A DNA stretch of 64,000 bases from Saccharopolyspora shandongensis (GTDB lineage Bacteria; Actinomycetota; Actinomycetes; Mycobacteriales; Pseudonocardiaceae). The notes beneath the pieces were generated by a model that saw nothing but the letters and a program-made list of their open reading frames with translations, searched no databases and was not told the origin of the DNA. This document shows, in pieces, positions 33,378 to 41,859 of this stretch. The stretch lies in assembly GCF_900106995.1 (NCBI RefSeq), contig NZ_FNOK01000002.1, positions 62,001 to 126,000 of the forward strand, read 5' to 3'. Within the stretch, counting starts at the first letter, position 1, and the number at the start of each line of letters is the position of its first letter. Position numbers and translations under genes: made by a program.

Positions 33378-34045
33378 TTCTGGCCTCCCTCGGAGTCGTC
33401 CTTCTTCGCGCCGTCGTCCTTCGCGCCGTCGCCGTCGCCGTCGTCGCCGTCATCGGCGGCGGTTTCCTTCTCCGCACTGTCGTCCGCGGACTTCTCCGGG
33501 GCGTCGCCGTCGTCCTTCGCGCCGTCGCCGTCGCCGTCGTCGCCGTCATCGGCGGCGGTTTCCTTCTCCGCACTGTCGTCCGCGGACTTCTCCGGGGCCT
33601 CGTCGGCCGAAGGAGCGTCGTCGCTCGAAGGCGCGTCGTCAGTCGAGTCCTCAGCGGTGTCCGCCGCCTCGTCGCCCGAGTTGTCCGCCACCTTGTCGCT
33701 CGCGCCGCCTTCGAGGGATTCGCGGATCCCCTCGGCGATCGGGTCGAGCTCCCGGTTGGCGAATCGCACGTACCAGGTCGTGATGGCGAACGTGGACACG
33801 AACTGCAGCAGGCCCAACACGAGGCCGACGTTGATGTTGCCGACCAGCTTGATGCTCATGAAGCCGTGTGCGTAGTCGGCGAGCAGCACGTAGACCAGAT
33901 ACCAGGCCAGGAACAGTGCCGAGACCGGGAAGACGAAGTTGCGCAGTCTGCGTCGCAGGGTGGTGAATTCGGGGCTGCTATGGGCAGCGGCCCAGGTTTC
34001 GGCGTCGATACCGGACCCGGACCCGATTTGGTCCGTGGTGCTCAC
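33374..34045 (-). CDS. DUF485 membrane protein with duplicated acidic tail
   Basis: Small accessory subunit of ActP-type symporters (YjcH-like), 223 residues. The DUF485 core with two helices is at ~30-95 (TLRRRLRNFVFPVSALFLAW, ISIKLVGNINVGLVLGLLQF-like GLVLGLLQFVSTFAITTWYV). The remaining ~110 residues are an acidic, disordered tail. Within it a 32-residue unit (APEKSADDSAEKETAADD...) is repeated twice in tandem, from a 96-bp DNA duplication at 33412-33603. Homologues are often only ~110 residues long, so the tail is unusual. Cotranscribed with the symporter. Confidence 0.88.
   Translation of the reverse strand: MSTTDQIGSGSGIDAETWAAAHSSPEFTTLRRRLRNFVFPVSALFLAWYLVYVLLADYAHGFMSIKLVGNINVGLVLGLLQFVSTFAITTWYVRFANRELDPIAEGIRESLEGGASDKVADNSGDEAADTAEDSTDDAPSSDDAPSADEAPEKSADDSAEKETAADDGDDGDGDGAKDDGDAPEKSADDSAEKETAADDGDDGDGDGAKDDGAKKDDSEGGQK
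33412..33603. repeat. 96-bp tandem duplication in the DUF485 gene
   Basis: Two almost identical 96-bp units, 33412-33507 and 33508-33603, each starting CGTCGTCCTTCGCGCC, in frame (32 codons). Near-identity suggests a recent duplication that may vary in number between strains. Confidence 0.85.
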
Positions 34046-34351
34046 GGTGTTCCTCCCACAAGAAAAGGCTCCGTCCCGGGTGCCGCCGGTACGGGAGCCT
34101 GCTGAATCAGTTCAACGCGGGAACGCTACGTAGTTCGACCACCGCTGTGAAGCCCCGTTGGGAGTACGCAAGCTAACGATCGAGTGAAGTTATTCGAGAC
34201 CAAGCGGACGCTCCGAATTGCCTCTCACCAGGTCGAATTCACCCGTTCAGCCTATTGATTTTCACTGGTTTATACCACAAAACACGAAAGGTGATTATAT
34301 TCGTCGGGGAATCCACCCAAAAAGTTCAAAGACCACTACTCGTGATCACGT
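34046..34351. other. Intergenic region between the two symporter units
   Basis: 306 bases, clearly more AT-rich than its surroundings from ~34160 on. It should hold the promoter of the DUF485-symporter operon. I see no gene, no clear palindrome and no assured -35/-10 pair. Confidence 0.5.
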
Positions 34352-36094
34352 TCAGCGTTGGTGGCGGCCCTCGGTCGGCGCCGGCTCCGCGGGCTCCGCG
34401 CTGAGCCGGCCGTCGAAGAAACCGAGCCGGTCCGGCGCGTGCAGCCGCAGCATCACCCGGCCCACCCCGGCCGGTACCCGCGCCCGGGTAGCCACGCTGA
34501 CCAGGCCGGTCACCGCGAACGCGATCGGCACGGTGACCAGCGCGGGCTGCCCGGCCAACGTCGCGAACCAGCCCGCCTCGTCCTCGATGAAGTGCGTGCA
34601 CGCCACCGCGATCAGCACCAGGGCGCCGCCGGCCACCATGCCGCTGGCGGCGCCCACCGCGGTGAGCCCGCGCCACCAGATCCCGAGCACCAGCACCGGG
34701 CAGAACGTGGAAGCGGCCATCGCGAACGCCAACCCCACGCTGCGCGCGATGTCGTGGCTGTCCGCGGGCAGCGCCAGCAGCGTCGGCACCAGGCAGGCCA
34801 GCGCGGCCGCCAGCCGGAAGTCGAGCGTCCAGCCGCGGAGCGCGTCGCGCGAGGACAGCACGCCGGCCACGCTCACCACCAGGCCGGAGGAGGTCGACAG
34901 GAACGCGGCGAACGCACCGGCCGCGGTGATCGCCGCGAGCAGCCCGCCGACCCAGTTGTCCAGCATCGCCTGCGGCAGCAGCAGAACCGCCACATCGGTC
35001 TCGCCGGAGACCAGCAGCTGCGGCACGTACAGCCGCGACAGCATCCCGAAGATCGTCGGGAACAGGTAGAACGCGCCGAGCAGCACCAGCACGAACAACG
35101 TGGTGCGGCGCGCGCCGGACCCGCTCGGGTTGGTGTAGAAGCGGGCGAGCACGTGCGGCAGGCCCATCGTGCCGAGGAACGTCGCGATCAGCACCGAATA
35201 CGTTTCGAGCAGCCCGGAAACGCCGTCGCCGTGCGGCCGCAGCCAGGTCGCGTTGTCGGACTCGGCCGCCGCGACGACCGGGACCGCCGCGCCCGCCGGG
35301 AACCGCAGGTCGGTGCCCGCCGGCATCGGGTACTCGCCGGGCTGCAGGTAGATCGAGCTGGTGTCTTCGGCCGCCCACACCGGCTCGCTGACCCGCAGCC
35401 GCACGTCGGTGTCGATGTGCACCGTCGTGTCGCGCGGGAAGACCGGCGGCAGCGGCTCGTCGAGCGCCTGGTGCGGCGGCGCGTTGACGAAGACCACGAA
35501 CAACGCGAACGCGGGCACCGTGATCGCGAACAGCTTCACCCAGTACTGGAAGCCCTGCACCAACGTGACCGCACGCAGCGCGCCGGTCGCCACGGTCAGC
35601 AGCACGATCACCGCGACCGTGAAAACCCCGACCCAGTAGTGCACTCCGACGATCGCCGCCAGCGTCATCCCGGCGGCCTGCAGCTGCGGCACCAGGTAGA
35701 GCCAGCCGATCAACACCACCAGCGCGGTGCACAGCGTCCGCAACCGCAGCGAACCCAGCCGCGCCTCGGCGAAATCGGGCAGCGTGTACGCGCCGGAGCG
35801 GCGCATCGGCGCGGCGACGAACAGCGTCAGCGCCAGGTATCCGGCCGCGAAGCCGATCGGGTACCACAACGCGTCCACGCCGTCCTTGAGCACCAGGCCC
35901 GCGACGCCCAGGAACGACGCCGCCGACAGGTACTCACCGGAGATCGCCACCGCGTTGCGCTCTTCGCGCACCAGCTGCCGCGCCGCGGAGAAGTCGGAGG
36001 TAGTGCGCGCCGACCGGGAAGCCCAGGTTCCGATGCCCAGGGTCGCCGCGACGATCAGCACGATCCCTAGCAGGGACCAGGAACTCGAAACCAT
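34352..36094 (-). CDS. Sodium:solute symporter, second paralogue
   Basis: 580 residues, SSS family, ~13 helices. Hallmarks: TTSDFSAARQLVREERNAVA, GEYLSAASFLGVAGLVLKDG, GTMGLPHVLARFYTNPSGSG, and FAMAASTFCPVLVLGIWWRG. It differs from the 31761 paralogue by an extra extracytoplasmic insert of ~80 residues (~225-300, VNAPPHQALDEPLPPVFPRD onwards). Followed upstream on the strand by a small membrane protein and a LytTR regulator, a common actinobacterial set, so it is the probable regulated transporter, for a carboxylate such as pyruvate or acetate. Confidence 0.92.
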   Translation of the reverse strand: MVSSSWSLLGIVLIVAATLGIGTWASRSARTTSDFSAARQLVREERNAVAISGEYLSAASFLGVAGLVLKDGVDALWYPIGFAAGYLALTLFVAAPMRRSGAYTLPDFAEARLGSLRLRTLCTALVVLIGWLYLVPQLQAAGMTLAAIVGVHYWVGVFTVAVIVLLTVATGALRAVTLVQGFQYWVKLFAITVPAFALFVVFVNAPPHQALDEPLPPVFPRDTTVHIDTDVRLRVSEPVWAAEDTSSIYLQPGEYPMPAGTDLRFPAGAAVPVVAAAESDNATWLRPHGDGVSGLLETYSVLIATFLGTMGLPHVLARFYTNPSGSGARRTTLFVLVLLGAFYLFPTIFGMLSRLYVPQLLVSGETDVAVLLLPQAMLDNWVGGLLAAITAAGAFAAFLSTSSGLVVSVAGVLSSRDALRGWTLDFRLAAALACLVPTLLALPADSHDIARSVGLAFAMAASTFCPVLVLGIWWRGLTAVGAASGMVAGGALVLIAVACTHFIEDEAGWFATLAGQPALVTVPIAFAVTGLVSVATRARVPAGVGRVMLRLHAPDRLGFFDGRLSAEPAEPAPTEGRHQR

Positions 36095-36142
36095 CGCACC
36101 GCGCCGCTCCTGGGGTGTGGAAATCCGTCGTCGATCATGCGG

Positions 36143-36550
36143 TCACTGCTCCACCATGTGGATGAAGTCCCGCTCGTGCCGCTCCGCGCTGCGGGTGCAC
36201 AGGTACCCGATCAGCAGCAGGAACGGGTAGACCAGCACGCCGAGCAGCAACCACGGCAGCCGGAAGCCGAGCACCTCGAACTCGCCGATCGACGGCACCG
36301 CCCAGAACAGCACCGGCAACCCGAGCAGCACGACGGCGACCACGCCGGTCAGCACCAGCGCGCTGCGCAGCTGCACCTTCACCAGGTGCCGGACCAGCAC
36401 CTCGCCGACGCTGGTCTGCTCCTCCAGCTCCATGATGGTGCGCGCGACCTGCCGGGTCCGGCGGTCGGCGAGCACGACGCGCTTGCGGCGCGGGCGGGGC
36501 CTCGAATCGCCCAGCCGCGCGCGGATGTCGAAGCCGTGGTCCGGGCTCAT
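36143..36550 (-). CDS. Small membrane protein associated with the symporter
   Basis: 135 residues with a basic N terminus (RPRPRRKRVVLADRRTRQVA) and two helices at ~65-85 and ~95-118 (SALVLTGVVAVVLLGLPVLF, WLLLGVLVYPFLLLIGYLCT). It resembles in size and layout the DUF485-type accessory proteins of SSS symporters, but I cannot assign it firmly. It lies between the LytTR regulator (16 bases) and the symporter (48 bases) in one operon. Confidence 0.75.
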   Translation of the reverse strand: MSPDHGFDIRARLGDSRPRPRRKRVVLADRRTRQVARTIMELEEQTSVGEVLVRHLVKVQLRSALVLTGVVAVVLLGLPVLFWAVPSIGEFEVLGFRLPWLLLGVLVYPFLLLIGYLCTRSAERHERDFIHMVEQ

Positions 36551-36566
36551 CCCACCGAACCGCGGT

Positions 36567-37394
36567 TCATTGCTGGCCCCAGCCCTGCCGTGGCGCCCGG
36601 ACCAGCCGGTCCTTCAGCTCGCGGGTGTGCCGCCTGCTGACCGGCAGCTCCTTCGACGGCCCGCCGCCGAGCACCACCGAGTACCCGGACGACGACATGC
36701 GCAGCTCGGTGACCAGCGGCAGCGACACCAGGAACGACCGGTGGATGCGCAGGAAACCGGCCTCCGCCCAGCGTTCTTCCAGCTGCGCCAACGGGATCCG
36801 CACCAGGTGCGAGTCCTCGGCGGTGTGCAGCCGGGCGTAGTCGCCCTGCGCCTCGACCCAGCGCACGTCCTTTCGCGGGATCATCCGGGTGGTGCCGGCG
36901 AGTTCGACCGGGATGACCTCATCGTCGGCCGCCGGCGCCTCCAGCGCGCGGGATCCCTTGGCCGCCTGGGCCTTGTTCTTCTCGATGGTGCGCAGCGCGC
37001 GGTCGACGCGCTCGGCGTTGGCCGGCTTCATGATGTAGTCCAGCGCACCGACCTCGAACGCCTCCAGCGCGTTCTCCTCGTGCCCGGTGATGAACACCAG
37101 GGCAGGCGGATTGCGGAAGGCGGTGAGCACCCTGGCCAGCTCCATCCCGCTGAGCCCGGGCATCGACACGTCCGCGAACACGGCGTCCACAATGGACTCG
37201 TCTTCGTCGCGCCTGCCGAGTAACTCGGAATCGTCGCTGCGCAGCAACCGCAGCGCCTCAGAGGCGTCGCACGCCGTCAACACCCGTCCGACCCGCGCGT
37301 TGTTGCCGAGCAGGTACTTCATCTCGTCCAGCCCGGCCATCTCGTCATCGACGGCCAGAACGACCAGACCCGCCGGATTCTCTCGTGTACTCAC
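36567..37394 (-). CDS. LytTR-type response regulator
   Basis: 275 residues from GTG 37394. Receiver domain at ~8-135 (LVVLAVDDEMAGLDEMKYLL; phospho-acceptor Asp in AVFADVSMPGLSGMELARVL; LDYIMKPANAERVDRAL). LytTR DNA-binding domain at ~170-270 (VRWVEAQGDYARLHTAEDSH, AGFLRIHRSFLVSLPLV, LPVSRRHTRELKDRLVRAPR). An upstream extension of the frame lacks family features. It is cotranscribed with the small membrane protein and symporter. The partner is most likely the LytS-type kinase at 38702, separated only by sppA. Confidence 0.92.
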   Translation of the reverse strand: MSTRENPAGLVVLAVDDEMAGLDEMKYLLGNNARVGRVLTACDASEALRLLRSDDSELLGRRDEDESIVDAVFADVSMPGLSGMELARVLTAFRNPPALVFITGHEENALEAFEVGALDYIMKPANAERVDRALRTIEKNKAQAAKGSRALEAPAADDEVIPVELAGTTRMIPRKDVRWVEAQGDYARLHTAEDSHLVRIPLAQLEERWAEAGFLRIHRSFLVSLPLVTELRMSSSGYSVVLGGGPSKELPVSRRHTRELKDRLVRAPRQGWGQQ

Positions 37395-37783
37395 TGCAAC
37401 GCCATATCCTGCCGCGCCCACGGCGCACTGTCCATGATCGAGTGTCGGCCCCCACCCACTGGCGCAGCCTCGTGCCACCCGAGCCGACGAGTGAGGTCAG
37501 TCACGCCTGCCAACCAAACTAGTTGCTAACGGAGCGCGCTGGACACCAGGGGGTGCAGAGCACCGAAATCCGCTCAGCGGCACGGCTTTTAGCCCGATCA
37601 GCCCAGCGTCTGCGGCCGAACGAGTGACCATCTCGAAGTCGTGATCTACGCAGCGCGATCACGTCGATTACCCAGCGTTCGCAAGGGATTCGCCGGAGTG
37701 GAGCAGCGCTTCCACCGGATCCAGGTGGCCACTTCGGGCCGCCGCAGCGACCCGAAGTGTTCACCGACAATTCGCCCGGATCC
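37395..37783. other. Intergenic region between lytTR-type gene and sppA, with hairpin
   Basis: 389 bases without a convincing gene. CACTTCGGG (37730-37738) and CCCGAAGTG (37751-37759) form a 9-bp stem 25 bases after the sppA stop, a likely sppA terminator. The promoter of the regulator-symporter operon should lie near 37400-37600; no clear boxes were recognised. Confidence 0.55.
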
Positions 37784-38692
37784 TCAGAGCCCGAAGCGGT
37801 TCCACATCGCGCGGTGCTCCAGCGCCTCCACCGCGGCGAGCACGGTGTCCGCGCCGCTGCGGCCGCCGAGCCGGACGGAGGACGACATGCCGAGGCGGGC
37901 CAGCAGCGGCTTCCGCGGCTCCACCGTCAGCAGGTGCGCGTCCGGGAACTTGTCCTTCACGATGCCCCGCAGCGTGCCCAAACCGTCTACCAGCCCGAGC
38001 TCTTCGGCCTTCGCGCCGGTCCAGATCTCGCCGGAGAACAGGTCGTCGTCGGCGCCGCCGAGCTTCTCGCCGCGGCGCTTGCGCACCCAGGCGCGGAACT
38101 GCTCGTGCAGCTCGTCCTGCAGGCCGCGCAGCCACTGCACGTCCTCGTCCTTCTCCGGGCTGAACGGGTCGAGCCGCACCTTGTGCGTTCCCGCGGTGTG
38201 CACCCGGCGCTCCACGCCGAGCTTCTCCAGCAGCCCGGTGAGCCCGAAGCCCGAGCTGACCACGCCGACCGAACCGACCAGCGACGTCGAGTGCGCGTAG
38301 ATCTCGTCGGCCGCGCAGGCCAGCCAGTAGCCGCCCGAGGCCGCGACGTCCTCGCAGAACGCCAGCACCGGCACCTGCTTCTCCTCGGCCAGGCCCCGGA
38401 TCCGGTCCGCCACCAGCGCCGACTGGGTCGGCGAGCCGCCCGGCGAGTTGATCGACAGCACCACGGCGCTGAGCCGGTCGTGCCCGAACGCGCGCGTCAG
38501 CGCGGATTCCACGTTCTGCAGAGAGATCGTCGGCCGGCTCATCGGCGATGCCGTCGGCGTGATGACGCCGTGCAGCTTCACCACGGCGACGACCGGGCCG
38601 CGCTCGGCGCGCTCGGCCAGCTTGCCCGGCAGCTTCGCGGACAGCTTCCCGGTCAACATGTCGGTGAACTTCTGCGGCGCCTTCTCGTTCAT
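37784..38692 (-). CDS. sppA: SppA-type signal peptide peptidase (S49 family)
   Basis: Membrane-linked serine protease that degrades leftover signal peptides. 302 residues, the short form with one S49 domain. Visible: VVAVVKLHGVITPTAS at ~35, LSAVVLSINSPGGSPTQSAL at ~75-95, nucleophile Ser in AFCEDVAASGGYWLACAADE at ~120, and STSLVGSVGVVSSGFGLTGL. No clear N-terminal signal anchor is seen, unlike many SppA proteins. It sits between a kinase and a regulator that likely work together, ten bases after the kinase stop, so it is cotranscribed with the kinase. Confidence 0.92.
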   Translation of the reverse strand: MNEKAPQKFTDMLTGKLSAKLPGKLAERAERGPVVAVVKLHGVITPTASPMSRPTISLQNVESALTRAFGHDRLSAVVLSINSPGGSPTQSALVADRIRGLAEEKQVPVLAFCEDVAASGGYWLACAADEIYAHSTSLVGSVGVVSSGFGLTGLLEKLGVERRVHTAGTHKVRLDPFSPEKDEDVQWLRGLQDELHEQFRAWVRKRRGEKLGGADDDLFSGEIWTGAKAEELGLVDGLGTLRGIVKDKFPDAHLLTVEPRKPLLARLGMSSSVRLGGRSGADTVLAAVEALEHRAMWNRFGL

Positions 38693-38701
38693 ACCTCGAC
38701 G

Positions 38702-39973
38702 TTACCGGCTGAGCTGCGGCCCAGCCGCCAACCCGACGCTCGGCTCGTCGATCGACGGCGGCGGCGGCACCGGCCGCACGCCCGGCGCGAACTTCGGCAC
38801 CCGCATGATGACCTTCATGCCCGCGCCCTTCTCGGTCTCCACGACCAGCCCGTAGTCGTTGCCGAAGGTGGCCCGCATCCGGTTGTTGATGTTGCCGAGG
38901 CCGACGTGCGCGCCGGTCAGGTGCGCGTTGGCCAGCTCCGCGTCGAGCAGCTCCGGATCCATCCCGATGCCGTCGTCGTCCACGCTGATCAGCGCCTCGG
39001 TGCCGTTGTCCTCGGCGATCACCGACACCGTGCCGCCGCCGGGCTTGGTCGCCAGGCCGTGCCGGACGGCGTTCTCCACCAGCGGCTGCAGCGCCAGGAA
39101 CGGCACCACCACCGGCAGCACCTCCGGGGCGATCTTGAGCTGCACGTTCAGCCGGTCCGGGCCGAAGCGGGCGCTCTCCAGCGTGAGGTAGCGGTCGATG
39201 TTGCGGATCTCGTCGGCCAGCGTGGTGTAGAGCCCGCTGGTGCGGAACGAGTAGCGGGTGAAGTCGGCGAACTCCTGCAGCAGGTCCCGCGCGTGCTCCG
39301 GGTCGGTGCGGATCAGCGAGCCGATGGTGTTCAGCGCGTTGTAGATGAAGTGCGGCGAGATCTGCGCCCGCAGCGCCCGCACCTCGGCCTTGGCCAGCCG
39401 CTCCTTGGACTCCTGCAGCTCGGCCAGTTCCAGCTGGGTCGACACGTGGTTGGCGACCTCGGCGGCCGCGCGCAGCAGCCGCTTGCGGTCGCCGCCGGCG
39501 ATGACGGTCAGCGCGCCGCGGTTCTCACCCTCGACCTCCAGCGGCACCACCACGGCGTGCCGCATCGGGCAGGGCCGGTGGTCGCAGGTCACGTCGCCGT
39601 GGTCGAGGAACTCGCGCTTGCCGGTGCGCAGGACCTGCTCGATCTTGGTCCGCAGGTCGGCGTAGTGGTAGTTCGCCTCGCCGTCCCAGCTCAGCAGCGT
39701 GCCGTCGGCGTCGACGATGCCGACGGCGACGCACGCCAGCAGCTCGCGCAGGTGGGGCGCGGTCTTGTCGGCCGATTCCTGGGTGAGCCCAGCCCGCAGG
39801 TGCGGGGCCGCACTGGTCACCCGGTGCAGCGCCGCCAATGTGGCGTCCTCCACCGACGCGCTCACCCGGCGCGCCCGGCACAACAGCACGAACATGCCGA
39901 GCACGGCGAGTGCGGCGAGCGTGGTCAGGACCGTCCGCTCAGTCAACATCTCCGGCACAACATCAATCTTCAC
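38702..39973 (-). CDS. LytS-type sensor histidine kinase
   Basis: About 423 residues from GTG 39973; GTG 39958 and ATG 39949 are also possible, and the frame is open to 40093. One N-terminal helix (VLTTLAALAVLGMFVLLCRA), then a GAF-like sensor domain with conserved cysteines (DVTCDHRPCPMRHAVVVPLE), then the His_kinase domain (ALRAQISPHFIYNALNTIGS with the phospho-His). The ATPase follows (PFLALQPLVENAVRHGLATK, ISVDDDGIGMDPELL, GLGNINNRMRATFGNDYGLV). A TAGTAAGGT box near 40043-40051 on this strand argues for a start downstream of it. Likely partner: the LytTR regulator at 36567. Related BtsS/YpdA kinases sense pyruvate. Confidence 0.9.
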   Translation of the reverse strand: MKIDVVPEMLTERTVLTTLAALAVLGMFVLLCRARRVSASVEDATLAALHRVTSAAPHLRAGLTQESADKTAPHLRELLACVAVGIVDADGTLLSWDGEANYHYADLRTKIEQVLRTGKREFLDHGDVTCDHRPCPMRHAVVVPLEVEGENRGALTVIAGGDRKRLLRAAAEVANHVSTQLELAELQESKERLAKAEVRALRAQISPHFIYNALNTIGSLIRTDPEHARDLLQEFADFTRYSFRTSGLYTTLADEIRNIDRYLTLESARFGPDRLNVQLKIAPEVLPVVVPFLALQPLVENAVRHGLATKPGGGTVSVIAEDNGTEALISVDDDGIGMDPELLDAELANAHLTGAHVGLGNINNRMRATFGNDYGLVVETEKGAGMKVIMRVPKFAPGVRPVPPPPSIDEPSVGLAAGPQLSR

Positions 39974-40086
39974 GTCCGCCACGCTTGGAATCAAGGCGGC
40001 TACGCTCAGTGCACCGTTTCCATCGGTAAGCGGTACCTTACTATTCCGTTCAGCGGGAAGGACACGTCCAACCAGCGGCAACGACC

Positions 40087-40125
40087 TGTGCACAACCGGC
40101 CGATCTGTCCACAGCCTGTGGACAA
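40087..40125. promoter_or_regulatory. Small DnaA-box cluster next to the fpg-type gene
   Basis: TGTGCACAA (40087-40095), CTGTCCACA (40105-40113) and TGTGGACAA (40117-40125). The last is an exact reverse TTGTCCACA DnaA box and the others have one mismatch. It lies just behind the glycosylase stop and upstream of the kinase promoter. Confidence 0.55.
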
Positions 40126-40977
40126 CTACTTCAGCAAGCGGGACAACCGGCGATCGGCGAGCGGCTTGCCGCCGGTCTGGCAGGTCGGGCAGTACTGCAT
40201 CGACCGGTCCGCGAAGGACACCTCCCGGACCGCGTCACCGCACACCGGGCACGGCAGTCCGGTGCGCGCGTGCACCCGCATCCCCGACCGCTTCTCCGCC
40301 TTCAGCCGCGCCGCGTCCTGCTTCAGCGAACGCGCCACGGCGTCCTGCAAGATCTCCTGCATGCTGCCGTGCAGCCGCTCGACCGCGGCGGCGTCGAGCT
40401 TGCCCGCCGTCGCGAACGGCGACAGCTTCGCGGCGTGCAGGATCTCGTCGGAGTAGGCGTTGCCGATCCCGGCCAGCGCGGACTGGTCGGTGAGCAGCGT
40501 CTTGATCCGCTCGGTGCGGCCGGCCAAGACCTCGGTCAGCCCGGCCAGGTCCAGGCCCAGCGCGTCCGGCCCCAGCTTCGCGATCCCCGGCACCTCCGCC
40601 GGCGCCGCGACGACCCACGCCGCCAGCTTCTTCTGGGTGCCGGCCTCGGTCAGGTCGAAGCCCACGCCGCCCAGGTGCACCCGCAGCGCGATCGGCCCCC
40701 GGCCAGGCTTCGGCGGCACCGGTGACAGGCTGTCCGACCAGCGCAGCCAACCGGCCCGCGCCAGGTGGCAGACCAGGTGCAGCCCGCCGCAGTCGAGATC
40801 CAGGTACTTGCCGTGCCGCACCGCATCGGTGACGGCGCGACCGTGCAGCTCGGTCCACGGCGGGCTCGCCGTCTTCAGCACGCTCATCGACGCGACGTCG
40901 ATGCGCTCGACGGTCCGGCCCACGGCGTTGTCGCGGAGGTGCTGGGCCAACGCCTCCACCTCGGGAAGTTCCGGCAC
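40126..40977 (-). CDS. Fpg/Nei-family DNA glycosylase
   Basis: Base-excision repair enzyme removing oxidised bases and nicking the site. 283 residues. N terminus MPELPEVEALAQHLRDNAVG with catalytic Pro2 and Glu3, beta-hairpin Lys in VRHGKYLDLDCGGLHLVCHL, helix-two-turn-helix region LTDQSALAGIGNAYSDEILH, and a C-terminal zinc finger LPCPVCGDAV ... QYCPTCQTGGKPLADRRLSR. Whether it is MutM or Nei8-like cannot be told. Start ATG 40977. The kinase gene follows downstream. Confidence 0.93.
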   Translation of the reverse strand: MPELPEVEALAQHLRDNAVGRTVERIDVASMSVLKTASPPWTELHGRAVTDAVRHGKYLDLDCGGLHLVCHLARAGWLRWSDSLSPVPPKPGRGPIALRVHLGGVGFDLTEAGTQKKLAAWVVAAPAEVPGIAKLGPDALGLDLAGLTEVLAGRTERIKTLLTDQSALAGIGNAYSDEILHAAKLSPFATAGKLDAAAVERLHGSMQEILQDAVARSLKQDAARLKAEKRSGMRVHARTGLPCPVCGDAVREVSFADRSMQYCPTCQTGGKPLADRRLSRLLK

Positions 40978-41244
40978 CGGTCCAGTGTGCAGACCGAACC
41001 CGCGAAAAGCTCGTCCCCGCGCTCATCTCGTGACGGTCGCGGAGCTACGGGCCCCTGCCGGGTTCCGATGGGGGGTGAGCGGCGTGCGATGGCGGGTGAT
41101 AGGTCCGGCCGCCCCGCGGGGTACCGGGGCCACCCCGCCACTCATGTCGCCGGCCTCGCGGCCCGTTTGAGGGTTTACGACGCAGGCGCGTGGAGGATTC
41201 GTCGCAGAGTTTCAACCGACGTTTCAAGGATACGATTCAGGGGA

Positions 41245-41859
41245 ATGGCACAGAGCACGCACACCGTGTCCGGAGACTTCGACCTGACGATGGACGAGCT
41301 GCGCGTCGTGGCGCGTTACGTGGTTCGGCACGCAGAGGACGTCCTACCGGTCTTTGAGCAGGCTGTTCCCGATGATCCGCGCCCCCGTGCGGCGATCGAC
41401 GCGGCCTGGGCATTCATCAACGGTGCCAACAGGACGAAGCTGCAGCGCGTCACTTCCCTCGACGCTCATCGAGCCGCCCGGTCCGCGCCGTCCGAAGCCG
41501 CGCAACTGGCCGCGCGATCCGCCGGTGACGCCGCATCGGCCGCATACCTGCACCCCATCGCCCAGGCCAGTCAAGTCGGCCACATCCTGCGAGCCTCCGC
41601 GAGCGCTGCACGCATCGGGGAGATGGAGGCGGGCGGTGACCCCGCGATCGGGGATGCCCTGCTGGAACGGTCGCGGCAGCGGGCGACACCGGAACTCATC
41701 GACGTGCTCCGCCGCTACCCGCACGCGACAGTCGGCAGAAATCGCGTCGCCCGGCTGATGAGCGCTCTGGATCATTCCCTGCGCCAGGCGGCTGACCGGT
41801 CGCCGGGGCACACCGCGGGGAGTCGCGCCGATGCGCGCAGGCGGGAGCGCGAGGCATGA
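41245..41859 (+). CDS. Putative immunity-type protein, first of a related pair
   Basis: 204 residues, mostly helical and soluble. Segments DELRVVARYVVRHAEDVLPV and DDPRPRAAIDAAWAFINGAN resemble the following gene's CAEHILYLFESARPGDPRPR and AIEHARAWVRGE, so the two are diverged duplicates. The family has been annotated as putative immunity protein in actinomycetes (knowledge, moderate certainty). ATG at 41245 with CAGGGGA upstream. Its stop overlaps the next start (ATGA). No toxin gene is visible beside it. Confidence 0.65.
   Translation: MAQSTHTVSGDFDLTMDELRVVARYVVRHAEDVLPVFEQAVPDDPRPRAAIDAAWAFINGANRTKLQRVTSLDAHRAARSAPSEAAQLAARSAGDAASAAYLHPIAQASQVGHILRASASAARIGEMEAGGDPAIGDALLERSRQRATPELIDVLRRYPHATVGRNRVARLMSALDHSLRQAADRSPGHTAGSRADARRREREA

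Noticed and set aside
37519..37770. An 83-codon leftward frame between the LytTR gene and sppA
   Set aside because: No ribosome site, composition like shadow frames, and it spans the likely sppA terminator.
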